From: an uncultured Pelagibacteraceae bacterium
GTDB lineage: Bacteria > Pseudomonadota > Alphaproteobacteria > Pelagibacterales > Pelagibacteraceae
Reading direction: 5' to 3'
DNA length: 64,000 nucleotides
NCBI GenBank assembly: GCA_902596915.1
Contig: CACJVQ010000001.1
Coordinates: 47,367 to 111,366 of the forward strand
Part shown: positions 8,891 through 17,752 of the stretch, piece by piece
Layout: the number at the start of each line of letters is the position of its first letter
Position numbering within the stretch: the first letter of the stretch is position 1
Made by a program: the position numbers and the translations under genes
Notes under the pieces: model-generated
Told to the model about the DNA's origin: nothing
The model's database searches: none
The model's input: only the letters and a program-made list of their open reading frames with translations

Positions 8891-9447
8891 AAAAATATTT
8901 AATTTTTTTTTTTATTTTTTTTTTTAATTTAAATGCACAAAGTTCTATAAATCAAGAAATTATAAGTCATTTAAAAAGAATAAACTCTTTAGAATTTAAA
9001 TTTATACAAAAAATAGATAATAATAATATTGAACAAGGTGAATGTATTATTTTATATCCCAAAAAAATTCTTTGTAAGTATTATGATATTTATAATAAAA
9101 TCCTAGTTTCGAATGGTAAATCTTTAGTTATTAATTCAGATAAAATCAAAAATTATTATAGATATCCTTTAGATAAAACACCTTTAAATTTTATTTTAGA
9201 TAAAAAATTTTTAATTTCAAAAATGAAAGAAGTAGAAAATGACAAAAATTATCCTTTTTATTATGTATTCAATTTTGAATTTGAAAATAATCTAATTAAA
9301 GTTTTCTTTGATAAGGGAAGTTTAGATTTAATAGGTTGGGAGACAAAAGACATATACCAAAATCTAATACAGACTTTTTTAAGTGATATTAATATTAATG
9401 TTAATGTTGAAGAAAAAATATTTTCTTTGCAAAAATATATTAATTAA
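8887..9447 (+). CDS. lolA: Outer-membrane lipoprotein carrier protein LolA
   Basis: The 186-residue product has a Phe-rich signal peptide over residues 1-18 ending in NAQS. The rest resembles the LolA half-barrel: a KRINSLEFKFIQ opening, then strands around GECIILYPKKILCKY and SLVINSDKI. LolA carries lipoproteins across the periplasm from LolCDE to the outer membrane. The ftsK-lolA order recurs in alphaproteobacteria and supports the call. Sequence similarity is modest, so position carries part of the weight. The signal peptide is encoded by long T runs (8906-8935), a place where sequencing errors would be likely. The 3' end overlaps the convergent GNAT gene by 8 bases. Confidence 0.82.
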   Translation: MKKYLIFFFIFFFNLNAQSSINQEIISHLKRINSLEFKFIQKIDNNNIEQGECIILYPKKILCKYYDIYNKILVSNGKSLVINSDKIKNYYRYPLDKTPLNFILDKKFLISKMKEVENDKNYPFYYVFNFEFENNLIKVFFDKGSLDLIGWETKDIYQNLIQTFLSDININVNVEEKIFSLQKYIN

Positions 9448-9952
9448 CCTCAACATTTATTTTTTCAGATTTAAATACCTGCATTCCTCTGGCTAAATAA
9501 TTTTTAATTGCATTTTCATGATCTAGTGAACAAGTGTGGAGCCAAACTCTTGTCATACCTTCCTCAAATAATTTATGAATAGCCTGAGTAAGAAGATAGC
9601 CTCCACATTTCTTTCCAAAATATTCCTCCAAAATACCAAAATATGCGATTTCAGAATGATTATGGTCGAGATCGTGGATAGTTTCATAATATCCAGCTAA
9701 GTTGTTATTATCCTTTAAAATAAAGGTTTTTATTCTAGGATTTTCAACATACTCAATCCATTTTTTATCACCCCAGGTTAATCTATCTATCCATCTATGC
9801 TTTCTTCCAATTTGCTTATAGAAAAATTTGTTTAGATGAAAATCTGGTGGGTCTACTTCAGTAATTTTAAAGTTTGAACCTGGGCTTTTTGAACGGTTTA
9901 GATCACTTATTGAATTTATTTCTAAAAAACTTCTGTCTACATTAATTTTCAC
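9440..9952 (-). CDS. GNAT-family N-acetyltransferase
   Basis: The 170-residue product has a GNAT core. A central strand pair (AGYYETI and SEIAYFGI) is followed by YFGKKCGGYLLTQAI, where the CoA-binding pyrophosphate loop is expected, and then a helix and VWLHTCSLDHENAIKNYLARGM, the typical last motif. The acetyl acceptor is unknown. The gene is last in the long minus-strand array starting at hisB, and its start overlaps the end of hinT by 4 bases. It ends tail to tail with lolA, overlapping by 8 bases. Confidence 0.8.
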   Translation of the reverse strand: MKINVDRSFLEINSISDLNRSKSPGSNFKITEVDPPDFHLNKFFYKQIGRKHRWIDRLTWGDKKWIEYVENPRIKTFILKDNNNLAGYYETIHDLDHNHSEIAYFGILEEYFGKKCGGYLLTQAIHKLFEEGMTRVWLHTCSLDHENAIKNYLARGMQVFKSEKINVEVN

Positions 9953-10314
9953 GAAACCATTTTACCTATTTTCTCTCCACCAAACAAATGAAAATGCAGA
10001 TGTGGAACTTCTTGTCCTCCATCATCACTTATATTTGCTAGCGCTCTATATCCTTTGCCAGTATCAACAGATATATTTAATTTCCTTGCTACAATATTTA
10101 TACCTTTTAATAATCCAACCATTTCTTCAGGAGATGCGTTTTGACTAAAATCATCTAAGTCAACATATTTTCCTTTTGGAATTACCAAAGCATGAATTTT
10201 TTTTTGAGGATTTATATCATGAAAAGATAAAACAAATTCATCCTCGTAAATTTTATTACAAGGTATTTCATTCCTTAATATTTTTGCAAATATATTATTA
10301 TTATCGTAACTCAT
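9949..10314 (-). CDS. hinT: HIT-family nucleotide hydrolase (HinT-like)
   Basis: The 121 residues match the HINT branch of histidine-triad proteins in length and layout. They open with IFAKILRNEIPCNKIYEDE and hold HALVIPKGKY in the middle. The histidine triad HLHFHLFGG is near residue 105, with the catalytic histidine in the middle of it. HINT proteins hydrolyse purine nucleoside phosphoramidates and aminoacyl-adenylates. The gene lies 2 bases after mtkB and overlaps the GNAT gene by 4 bases. In many alphaproteobacteria a HIT gene follows hisE, and here the malyl-CoA cassette lies between them. Confidence 0.9.
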   Translation of the reverse strand: MSYDNNNIFAKILRNEIPCNKIYEDEFVLSFHDINPQKKIHALVIPKGKYVDLDDFSQNASPEEMVGLLKGINIVARKLNISVDTGKGYRALANISDDGGQEVPHLHFHLFGGEKIGKMVS

Positions 10315-10316
10315 GG

Positions 10317-11204
10317 TTACATTTTTTCTAAAACTGATTTTACTGTATCACCCATAACAGATGGATTTTTAGAAATTGTAATTCCACATTCTTTAAGAAT
10401 TTCAACTTTTTCAATAGCACTTTCTCCATAAGCTGAAACTATTGCCCCTGCATGACCCATCACTCTTCCTTTTGGTGCAGTTAATCCTGCTATATAAGCA
10501 ATAACTGGTTTCTTCATATTTTCTTTTGCAAATTCTCCTGCAGCTACTTCTTGTGGACCACCAATTTCACCAATCATTAATATTGCATCTGTCTCATCAT
10601 CAGTTTCAAACTTTTCAATTATATCTCTAAATGAGCTACCATTAATTGGGTCACCTCCAATTCCTACACTTGTTGAAACACCAATATTCAAATTTTTTAG
10701 TTGTTGGGCAGCTTCATAGCCTAATGTTCCTGATCTACTTATTATTCCAACTCTTCCTTCTTTATAAATATGTCCTGGCATTATTCCTAGCATTGATTTA
10801 CCAGGACTTATTATTCCAGCACAGTTTGGTCCAACTAATGTCATTTTTGAACTTTTAGTATATCTTCTCATATACCTCTTTATTCTAATCATGTCGTGAG
10901 ATGGAATTCCATCAACTATTGCTACACATATTTTTATTCCAGCATCTGCTGCTTCCATCGCAGAGTCGGCTGCAAAAGCCGGGGGTACAAATAAAATAGA
11001 TGCATCAGCTCCTGTTTCATTAACAGCATCTTTAACTGTATTAAAAACCGGCAAATCTAAATGCTTTGAACCTCCTTTTCCTGGAGTTACTCCACCGACT
11101 ACATTTGAGCCATATTTTATCATCTCATCTGCATGAAAAGAGCCCATTTTACCCGTAAAACCTTGGATAATAATCTTACTATTTTTATCTACGAGTACAG
11201 TCAT
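10317..11204 (-). CDS. mtkB: Malate-CoA ligase, alpha subunit (MtkB; SucD homologue)
   Basis: The 295-residue product is of the succinyl-CoA synthetase alpha type: a Rossmann CoA-binding N terminus (IIIQGFTGKMG, VVGGVTPGKGG), VGPNCAGIISP, and the phosphohistidine loop MGHAGAI with His251. Succinate and malate ligases look alike. I favour malate-CoA ligase because the wording matches what I recall of methylotroph MtkB (ISRSGTLGYEAA, GIGGDPINGSSF, MIGEIGGPQE) and because malyl-CoA lyase lies in the same cassette. With MtkA it would make malyl-CoA from malate, ATP and CoA. Succinyl-CoA ligase remains possible. The gene is 3 bases downstream of mtkA. Confidence 0.78.
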   Translation of the reverse strand: MTVLVDKNSKIIIQGFTGKMGSFHADEMIKYGSNVVGGVTPGKGGSKHLDLPVFNTVKDAVNETGADASILFVPPAFAADSAMEAADAGIKICVAIVDGIPSHDMIRIKRYMRRYTKSSKMTLVGPNCAGIISPGKSMLGIMPGHIYKEGRVGIISRSGTLGYEAAQQLKNLNIGVSTSVGIGGDPINGSSFRDIIEKFETDDETDAILMIGEIGGPQEVAAGEFAKENMKKPVIAYIAGLTAPKGRVMGHAGAIVSAYGESAIEKVEILKECGITISKNPSVMGDTVKSVLEKM

Positions 11205-11207
11205 GAT

Positions 11208-12371
11208 TTATTTATTTAGTGCTGCAACTGCTTTATTAGCTGCATCCTCTAAAGTATTTGCCTCTATATAATTTATTTTACTCTCTTTTAAGATTTTATT
11301 TCCTTTTTCGACATTAGTACCTGCTAAACGAATAACTAATGGAACTTTAATTTCAATTTTTTTTAATGCATCTACAATTCCTTCTGCAACCCAATCACAT
11401 CTATTGATACCAGCAAAAATATTTACAAGAATTACTTTAACTTTTTCATCCATTGTAACTAATTTAAAGGCTTTAACTATTTTTTCTGGCGTTGCTCCAC
11501 CTCCTACATCTAAAAAATTTGCCGGAGCTCCTCCAGCAAGTTTAATCATATCCATAGATGCCATCGCTAGACCAGCACCGTTAATAATATTACCTATATT
11601 TCCATCTAAACTTACATAGTTTAAACCTCTGTCCGATGCAAAAATTTCTTTTGAATCTTCTTGTGTTTTATCTCTTAGCTCAGAAACTTGACTTCTTCTA
11701 AACATTGCATTGTTATCAAAACTCATTTTACAATCTAAAGCTAAAATTTGTTTTTGTTTTGAAATTACCAATGGATTAACTTCAACCATTGTTGCATCTA
11801 ATTCACTAAAAGCTTTATAACATCCAATAATGGTATCAGAAGCTCTTCTAATTAAATCAGGTTCAATTCCCAAACCAAAAGCTAATTCTCTAGCTTGAAA
11901 ATTTTGCATTCCAACTGCAACTTCAATTTTAGATCTAATAATTGTTTCTGGTTTTTCCTTTGAAATTTCTTCAACACTCATTCCACCTTCTGTCGATGCG
12001 ACAACCATAATACTTTCGGAGCTTCTATCAAAAACCAATCCTAAATATAATTCCTTTTCAATATCTGTCGCTTCTTCAATGTAAATTCTGTTAACAATTT
12101 TTCCTTCAGGTCCTGTTTGATTTGTAACTAATTTTTTTCCTAATAATTTATCTGTTGCTTGAGCAACTTCTAATGGAGTGTTACAAACAATTATCCCTCC
12201 AGCTTTTCCTCTTGCACCAGAATGGATTTGAGCTTTAACAACCCATCTTGATCCACCAATTTCTCTTGCTTTATTCTCAGCATTCTCTGGACTATAAACA
12301 ATTCCACCTCTAGGAATTGTTACTCCAAAGTTAGAGAGTATTTTCTTTGCCTGATATTCGTGAATGTCCAT
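11208..12371 (-). CDS. mtkA: Malate-CoA ligase, beta subunit (MtkA; SucC homologue)
   Basis: The 387-residue product begins MDIHEYQAK, the ATP-grasp start shared by SucC and MtkA, with AQIHSGARGKAGG in the nucleotide site. It continues with NIFAGINRCDWVAEGIVDA and VIRLAGTN near the C terminus. As I recall, SucC usually reads GGI..CD.IA.G and VRLEGTN at these places, while methylotroph MtkA reads INRCDWVAEG and VRLAGTN, so I call malate-CoA ligase. The gene lies between mcl (8 bases upstream) and mtkB (3 bases downstream). No sucAB or mdh is adjacent, as a TCA-cycle succinyl-CoA ligase operon would often show. Confidence 0.78.
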   Translation of the reverse strand: MDIHEYQAKKILSNFGVTIPRGGIVYSPENAENKAREIGGSRWVVKAQIHSGARGKAGGIIVCNTPLEVAQATDKLLGKKLVTNQTGPEGKIVNRIYIEEATDIEKELYLGLVFDRSSESIMVVASTEGGMSVEEISKEKPETIIRSKIEVAVGMQNFQARELAFGLGIEPDLIRRASDTIIGCYKAFSELDATMVEVNPLVISKQKQILALDCKMSFDNNAMFRRSQVSELRDKTQEDSKEIFASDRGLNYVSLDGNIGNIINGAGLAMASMDMIKLAGGAPANFLDVGGGATPEKIVKAFKLVTMDEKVKVILVNIFAGINRCDWVAEGIVDALKKIEIKVPLVIRLAGTNVEKGNKILKESKINYIEANTLEDAANKAVAALNK

Positions 12372-12379
12372 AATTTTAT

Positions 12380-13318
12380 TTATTTATTATGGATTAACTT
12401 GTCTATATTTACAATGTTTTCAGCCATTCTAGCTGATGCAGCATCTATCATCCTGCCATCAAGCTGAGCAGCTCCTTTACCCTCTTTTGCAGCCTTTTCT
12501 AGCTCTTCTAAGATTCTTTTAGCCTTAGTAACCTCAGATTCTGGAGGAGAAAACACATTGTTTGCTAATTCAATTTGTGAAGGATGTATTGCCCATTTAC
12601 CTTCAATACCAATTGCAGCGCCTCTTTTAGCAGCCGCTGTATAAGAATCAGGATCATTAAAATCTCCAAATGGTCCATCAATTGCTCTTATTCCATATGC
12701 TCTACAAGTCATAACTAATTCAGATAAACCGTGATGCCACTGGTCTCCTGGATAATTTTCGTTAAGCCCACCTATAACAGTTGTTCGTGCTCTCAAACTT
12801 GCTGCATAATCTGCAACACCAAAATGTAATGCCTCTAATCTTTCACTTGAAGTTGCAATTTCTTTAATATTTGACATTCCTAATGCAGTTTCAATTAAAC
12901 ACTCAATACCAATTTTATTTTTTAATTTTTTATTTGTCTCAATTTGAGTTAACAAACAATCAACCATATAAACATCGCTTGCTGTTCCTGCCTTTGGAAC
13001 TAAAATAGTATCTACATTTTCTCCAGCTTGCTCAACTATTTCAATTAGATCTGAGTACATGTAATGAGTATCTAAACTATTAATTCTTACAGAAATAGTT
13101 TTACCACTACTTCTCCAATCCATTTCATTCAAAGATTTAATAACATTAGCTCTAGCAGTAATTTTATCGTTAGGAGAAACTGCATCTTCAAGATCTAAAA
13201 AAACATAATCTGCTGCTGAACTTAGAGCTTTTTCAAACATTTTAGGTGATGAACCTGGAACTGCTAATTCACTTCTTTGCAATCTTGATCTTGCAGGTTT
13301 ATAAAATTTATGGCTCAT
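12380..13318 (-). CDS. mcl: Malyl-CoA / beta-methylmalyl-CoA lyase (HpcH/HpaI aldolase family)
   Basis: The 312-residue product is a CitE-like TIM-barrel lyase. RSELAVPGSSPKMFEKA and YVFLDLEDAV form the N-terminal strands, with the metal-binding acid residues in the second. ECLIETALGM contains the conserved metal-ligand glutamate. LRARTTVIGG, AIDGPFGDFND and GKWAIHPSQIELAN complete a pattern specific to malyl-CoA lyases rather than CitE. The enzyme splits malyl-CoA to acetyl-CoA and glyoxylate, reversibly. With mtkAB it would turn malate into glyoxylate and acetyl-CoA. Its start overlaps the end of hisE by 4 bases, so the cassette is joined directly to the histidine genes. Confidence 0.87.
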   Translation of the reverse strand: MSHKFYKPARSRLQRSELAVPGSSPKMFEKALSSAADYVFLDLEDAVSPNDKITARANVIKSLNEMDWRSSGKTISVRINSLDTHYMYSDLIEIVEQAGENVDTILVPKAGTASDVYMVDCLLTQIETNKKLKNKIGIECLIETALGMSNIKEIATSSERLEALHFGVADYAASLRARTTVIGGLNENYPGDQWHHGLSELVMTCRAYGIRAIDGPFGDFNDPDSYTAAAKRGAAIGIEGKWAIHPSQIELANNVFSPPESEVTKAKRILEELEKAAKEGKGAAQLDGRMIDAASARMAENIVNIDKLIHNK

Positions 13319-13587
13319 TTTTTTCTTTTTTCTAATTCGCTCATTACATCTTCAATTTTAATATTGTTTGCTTCAAGGTACATGGCTAGATGATAAAACA
13401 CATCTGCAGCTTCATGAATTTTATTTGTATCTTCTTCTACTGCCTCTATCAATTCATTTATTTCCTCAAGCACTTTAGCTTTGCTTAAAGATTTATCACT
13501 CAGAAGTTTATTAGTATATGAACCATCAACTGGTGAAGATTTTCTTTCTCTTGCAAGTTTAAATAGGCTCTCAAGGGTATTTAGCAT
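13315..13587 (-). CDS. hisE: Phosphoribosyl-ATP pyrophosphatase HisE
   Basis: The 90-residue product is a MazG-like all-alpha pyrophosphohydrolase of the HisE type. Its acidic metal-binding helices are EEINELIEAV and HEAADVFYHLAMYL. HisE removes pyrophosphate from phosphoribosyl-ATP in the second step of histidine synthesis. The protein is single-function; no HisI domain is fused and no hisI is visible in the window. One base separates it from hisF, and it overlaps mcl by 4 bases, so it seems to be the last histidine gene in the operon. Confidence 0.92.
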   Translation of the reverse strand: MLNTLESLFKLARERKSSPVDGSYTNKLLSDKSLSKAKVLEEINELIEAVEEDTNKIHEAADVFYHLAMYLEANNIKIEDVMSELEKRKK

Positions 13588-13588
13588 C

Positions 13589-14344
13589 TCAAATCCTAAC
13601 AGGTATTCCTTTTGAGTCCAAATATTCTTTAGCTTCTTTTACAGAATATTTACCATAGTGAAATATAGATGCTGCTAAAACTGCACTAGCATTGCCTAAT
13701 TTGATGCCATCGACTAAGTGATCAAGATCACCAACTCCTCCTGAGGCTATTGTGGGTATGTTTACCATTGAAGAAATTTTAGACATAAGATCAATGTCAT
13801 AACCTACCTGGGTACCATCTCTATCCATTGAAGTGACCAACAACTCACCTGCACCACTCTCTTCCATCTTCTTTGCAAACTCTAAAGCATCAATTCCTGT
13901 ATTATTTCTACCTCCATGAGTAAATACTTCCCATTTCTCTCCATTTTTCTTAGCATCAATTGCAACAACGATACATTGAGACCCAAATTTTTTTGAACTT
14001 TGTATTACAACATTTGCATTTTGGACAGCAGCTGTATTAATTGAAACTTTATCCGCACCACAATTTAATAATTTACTAATATCATCAACACTTCTAACTC
14101 CACCACCAACTGTTAATGGTACAAAGCATTTTTTTGAAGTATCTTTTACAACTTCGTAAATTGTATCTCTATTTTCATTTGAAGCAGTTATATCTAAAAA
14201 ACAAATTTCATCAGCACCACCATCACTATAAATTTGTGCTTGCTCAACTGGGTCACCTGCATCTTGTAAATCAACAAAGTTTATACCTTTTACAACTCTT
14301 CCATTTTTAACATCTAAACAGGGTATAATTCTATTTTTAAGCAT
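13589..14344 (-). CDS. hisF: Imidazole glycerol phosphate synthase subunit HisF
   Basis: The 251-residue (beta/alpha)8 barrel opens with [16 protein letters not shown], with the catalytic Asp11 in CLDV. It has LTVGGGVRS and [12 protein letters not shown] as the two phosphate-binding loops, and [10 protein letters not shown] carrying the second catalytic Asp. HisF uses ammonia from HisH to form imidazole glycerol phosphate and AICAR; AICAR then feeds into purine synthesis through PurH. Length is normal. The start overlaps the end of hisA by 8 bases. Confidence 0.96.
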   Translation of the reverse strand: MLKNRIIPCLDVKNGRVVKGINFVDLQDAGDPVEQAQIYSDGGADEICFLDITASNENRDTIYEVVKDTSKKCFVPLTVGGGVRSVDDISKLLNCGADKVSINTAAVQNANVVIQSSKKFGSQCIVVAIDAKKNGEKWEVFTHGGRNNTGIDALEFAKKMEESGAGELLVTSMDRDGTQVGYDIDLMSKISSMVNIPTIASGGVGDLDHLVDGIKLGNASAVLAASIFHYGKYSVKEAKEYLDSKGIPVRI

Positions 14345-15062
14345 CTATTTCTTTTGCAAGTTCATCTAATTTAATATCACCATCATATATAGCTTTACCA
14401 ACAATAATTCCTTCAATATTTTTATTTCCTAATTCTTTAGCCTTTTTAATATCATCTATTGATGAAACACCTCCAGATATAATGACAGGACATTTTGAAT
14501 TATTAGCAACGTTTTCTGTTTCATCAAAATTTGGACTTAGCTTCATTCCATCTCTATTTATATCTGTATAAATTAATCTACTAGCTCCATAATCATTTAT
14601 ATCTTTTAAAAAATCTAAAGTTTTTAAATTAGAATTTTCTTTCCATCCAGATACAGATAAATAACCATCTTTAGCATCTAAACCTAAGGCAATTTTGCCA
14701 GGAAATTTTTCACATGCTTCTTTTAAAAAATTTTTATCTTTTATTGCAGCACTTCCTAAAATAACTTTCTCAACTCCTGCATCAGTATATTTTTGAATGC
14801 TTTCAAAGTTTCTGACACCACCACCTATTTCAATTTTAAGATCAAATTTACCAACAATTTCCTCGATAATATCAATGTTTACAGTCTCTCCAGTTAATGC
14901 TCCATCCAAATCAACTATGTGCAAATTTCTAAAACCGTGATCTTTATATTTACCAGCTTGTTCAACTGGGGACATGTGATATTCAGTTTTCTTATCAAAG
15001 TCTCCTTTGATCAATCTCACACACTTTTTGTCTTTAATGTCTATAGCTGGAAGTATTTTCAT
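14337..15062 (-). CDS. hisA: ProFAR isomerase HisA
   Basis: The 241-residue barrel opens with [19 protein letters not shown], carrying the catalytic Asp of the IDI motif. [11 protein letters not shown] and VIISGGVSS are its two phosphate loops, and [11 protein letters not shown] is the second catalytic strand. It isomerises ProFAR to PRFAR, the substrate of HisF. The start overlaps the stop of the FkbM methyltransferase gene by 4 bases (ATGA), so this non-histidine gene is translationally joined to hisA. Confidence 0.95.
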   Translation of the reverse strand: MKILPAIDIKDKKCVRLIKGDFDKKTEYHMSPVEQAGKYKDHGFRNLHIVDLDGALTGETVNIDIIEEIVGKFDLKIEIGGGVRNFESIQKYTDAGVEKVILGSAAIKDKNFLKEACEKFPGKIALGLDAKDGYLSVSGWKENSNLKTLDFLKDINDYGASRLIYTDINRDGMKLSPNFDETENVANNSKCPVIISGGVSSIDDIKKAKELGNKNIEGIIVGKAIYDGDIKLDELAKEIDA

Positions 15063-15916
15063 AAATTAAGTTTGAAATAATTGTTGTTATAAAAAATTTC
15101 ATCTTGTCCTATTCTGTCAAAAAATGAAAAGTTTTTCGATTTAAAGAAAGAATTGTAATTGAATTTATCTGGAACATTATTTTCTACAGAAATTACTTTG
15201 ATACGATATTTATTAAAATCGACTGATTTTAGTAAATCTAATTCTCCCCCTTCAATATCAATTGATAAATAATCAATTTCTATATCACTTTTTATTTCTT
15301 CCTCAAAAGTAGTTGTTGTAATTTTGGACTTTATCGTTTTACTTTTTTCACTTTTTTTTATTAATTCAGCTGCAGTGTAATTTTCATTATTAATTCCACT
15401 CATTTGAGTGAGTCCTTCTACAACTTCTAAAAACTCAACATCCTTTACCTCATCACTTATCGCTTTATTTATGGTCTTGCATTTTCGATTACTTTTAAGT
15501 TTGTCATATTGAATATTAGATGGTTCAATTGCAATTCCTTCCCAATTTAAAAATTTCTCAAAGTGATAACAATTGCTACCAATAATTCCATCATATGCAC
15601 CTACCTCTATAAAATAACCATTTTTTAAATTTTGGAAAAAGTGGTTTTTAATAATTTTATCTTGTCCTGCTTGTGAGTAGAATTTTTCATTCCAAAAGAA
15701 ATTTTTCTCACATTTCCAGATTTTTTCTCTTAAAATACCTCTTAAAACATGAAATTTCTTTTCTGAATATTCGTTTGGTACTTGATCTATCAAATGGCTA
15801 TAAATTTTGTGTGCATTAATTTTTCCCTCTAGATTTTGCTCAAAAAGCTCCTCGGCTTCTTTAAAAGCGACTGAAACATCTTTACCAACTAAATGACTCA
15901 AATCTATATTTTTCAT
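15059..15916 (-). CDS. FkbM-family methyltransferase inside the his operon
   Basis: The 285-residue product has an N-terminal region of about 85 residues without a recognised domain, then an FkbM-type SAM fold. The opening loop is YFIEVGAYDGIIGSNCYHFEK, followed by GIAIEPS, the acid loop NKAISDE, and IDYLSIDIEGGELDLLKSVD near the C terminus. FkbM proteins O-methylate sugars or other hydroxyls; the substrate here is unknown. It sits between hisH (6 bases upstream) and hisA (4-base overlap), on the same strand. Nothing in its sequence suggests a histidine-pathway role, so it is probably an inserted gene using the operon's expression. Confidence 0.82.
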   Translation of the reverse strand: MKNIDLSHLVGKDVSVAFKEAEELFEQNLEGKINAHKIYSHLIDQVPNEYSEKKFHVLRGILREKIWKCEKNFFWNEKFYSQAGQDKIIKNHFFQNLKNGYFIEVGAYDGIIGSNCYHFEKFLNWEGIAIEPSNIQYDKLKSNRKCKTINKAISDEVKDVEFLEVVEGLTQMSGINNENYTAAELIKKSEKSKTIKSKITTTTFEEEIKSDIEIDYLSIDIEGGELDLLKSVDFNKYRIKVISVENNVPDKFNYNSFFKSKNFSFFDRIGQDEIFYNNNYFKLNL

Positions 15917-15922
15917 TTCTTT

Positions 15923-16549
15923 CTAAAGTTTTAAAAAATTATTAATTATTTTAAGTCCAATTTTGGCACTTTTTTCAGGGTGAAATTGAGTTCCAAAAAT
16001 ATTTTCCTTTTCAGCAGCGCAAACTACATTAGATGAATAATTAGTTGTTGCTAAAATTACAGATTTATCTTCAGGTACAAACTCATAACTGTGAACAAAG
16101 TACATGTGAGAGTTATTTTCTATACCTTTAAAAATCTTGCTATCTTTCATAATATTAATTTCGTTCCAACCAATGTGTGGAAGCTTAAATTTACCGCCTT
16201 GGTTATCAATTTTAGATACTTTTCCTGAAATCCATCCTAAACCTTTTGTCTCAACTTCTTCGTAGCCAATATCTGCAAACATTTGAAGTCCAACACAAAT
16301 TCCAAGAAGTGGTTTTTTGCTTTCCAATGCGAATTCATTAAGAGTATCTATCAAGCCATTAATACTATTAAGACCATCAATACAGCTCTTAAAAGATCCT
16401 TGTCCAGGTAATACAACTTTATCGCTAGTTTTAATTGTTTGAAGATCAGATGTTACTTCAATGTTTACTTTGTCTTTTGCAACTTCTTTAAAGGAATTAA
16501 TTACAGAACTTATATTGCCTGAATTGTAGTCAACAATTGTGACATTCAT
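15923..16549 (-). CDS. hisH: Imidazole glycerol phosphate synthase glutaminase subunit HisH
   Basis: The 208-residue class I glutamine amidotransferase has VVLPGQGSF at the oxyanion strand, and the nucleophile Cys in LLGICVGLQMF. The catalytic His and Glu are in GTQFHPEKS near the C terminus. It supplies ammonia to HisF. Five bases separate it from hisB upstream. Its partner hisF lies three genes downstream in the same operon, separated by the FkbM gene and hisA. Confidence 0.95.
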   Translation of the reverse strand: MNVTIVDYNSGNISSVINSFKEVAKDKVNIEVTSDLQTIKTSDKVVLPGQGSFKSCIDGLNSINGLIDTLNEFALESKKPLLGICVGLQMFADIGYEEVETKGLGWISGKVSKIDNQGGKFKLPHIGWNEINIMKDSKIFKGIENNSHMYFVHSYEFVPEDKSVILATTNYSSNVVCAAEKENIFGTQFHPEKSAKIGLKIINNFLKL

Positions 16550-16554
16550 TAAAT

Positions 16555-17145
16555 TTATAAAGAACCTTTTGTAGAAGGTATTGTAGTTTTATTTCTTGGG
16601 TCCATTTCTAAAGCAGCTCTTAATGATCTAGCTAATCCTTTAAAGCAAGATTCGATTATGTGGTGACTGTTATCACCGTAGATATTTTCAATGTGCAAAG
16701 TAATTCCTGCAGCTTGTGAAAAAGCTTGGAACCATTCTTTAAATAATTCTGTATCCATCTCACCTAATTTTTCTACTTTTAATTTTACTTTCCAAATTAA
16801 ATAAGGTCTGTTTGAAACATCAATTGCAACTCTAGTTAATGTTTCATCCATTGGTATCATTGCATGAGCATATCTTTTAATACCAACAAATTTTTTTGAT
16901 GCTTTTTTTAAACATTCACCAATTGCAATTCCTGTGTCTTCTGTTGTGTGATGAAGATCTATGTGCGTATCACCTTTAGCTTTAATATTCATATCCATTG
17001 ATGAGTGTTTCGATAATTGCTCAAGCATGTGATCTAAAAATCCTATACCTGTGTCAACTTTGTACTTACCCTTACCATCAATGTTTAAATCTACACTAAT
17101 GTTGGTCTCTTTTGTTTTTCTACTTATTTTGGCTTTACGTTTCAT
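16555..17145 (-). CDS. hisB: Imidazoleglycerol-phosphate dehydratase HisB
   Basis: The 196-residue monofunctional IGP dehydratase shows the metal-binding histidine clusters [26 protein letters not shown] and [14 protein letters not shown]. It dehydrates imidazoleglycerol phosphate to imidazoleacetol phosphate. No phosphatase domain is fused, as expected outside enterobacteria. It is the first gene of the minus-strand array that continues through the histidine genes to the GNAT gene at 9440. The 91-base gap to the divergent hslV must hold promoters for both directions, though I cannot pick a convincing pair by eye. Confidence 0.96.
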   Translation of the reverse strand: MKRKAKISRKTKETNISVDLNIDGKGKYKVDTGIGFLDHMLEQLSKHSSMDMNIKAKGDTHIDLHHTTEDTGIAIGECLKKASKKFVGIKRYAHAMIPMDETLTRVAIDVSNRPYLIWKVKLKVEKLGEMDTELFKEWFQAFSQAAGITLHIENIYGDNSHHIIESCFKGLARSLRAALEMDPRNKTTIPSTKGSL

Positions 17146-17236
17146 AATCTGAAAAAGGTATATATCTATTATTCAATTATGGCAATAATTCTAGCCTTGG
17201 TCTTGAAGTATTAGATTTAGTATCCATCTATATCTC

Positions 17237-17752
17237 ATGACAACGATAGTATTAGTAAGAAAAAACAACGAAGTAGTAGTTGCTGGTGACGGGCAAGTAA
17301 GTATGGGAAATACAGTAATTAAGAAAACTGCAAACAAAGTTCGTAAGATTGAGAAAAGAAATGTGATCGCAGGTTTTGCTGGATCTACTGCAGATGCATT
17401 AACATTATTTGAAAGATTAGAGTCTAAACTAGAAAAACATGCTGGAAATCTAGCAAGAGCAGCTGTTGAATTAGCTAAGGATTGGAGAACTGATAAATAT
17501 TTAAGAAGGTTAGAAGCTTTAATGGCCGTTGGTGATAAGGAAAATAGTTTCATTATTTCAGGAACTGGTGATGTTTTAGAGCCTGAAGGTGATGTAATTG
17601 GAATTGGATCTGGTGGAAATTATGCACTAGCTTCAGCAAAAGTATTAATGGATACAGATTTATCAGCAGAAGAAGTTGCAAAAAAAGCAATTAAAGTTGC
17701 ATCTGAAATATGTGTTTTCACAAATGACAATTGCAATATTGAGAAAATTTAA
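17237..17752 (+). CDS. hslV: ATP-dependent protease subunit HslV
   Basis: The 171-residue product is the proteasome-like peptidase of the HslVU complex. Thr2, exposed by removal of Met1 (MTTIVLVRK), is the catalytic nucleophile, which fixes the start at 17237. [25 protein letters not shown] and [18 protein letters not shown] follow the family closely. The protease degrades misfolded and regulatory proteins in the cytosol with the HslU unfoldase. The hslU ATG follows the stop directly, with no spacer. Confidence 0.97.
   Translation: MTTIVLVRKNNEVVVAGDGQVSMGNTVIKKTANKVRKIEKRNVIAGFAGSTADALTLFERLESKLEKHAGNLARAAVELAKDWRTDKYLRRLEALMAVGDKENSFIISGTGDVLEPEGDVIGIGSGGNYALASAKVLMDTDLSAEEVAKKAIKVASEICVFTNDNCNIEKI

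Noticed and set aside
10317..12371. Annotation as succinyl-CoA ligase sucCD
   Set aside because: Cassette context with malyl-CoA lyase and MtkAB-type wording favour malate-CoA ligase, though sequence alone does not fully exclude SucCD.
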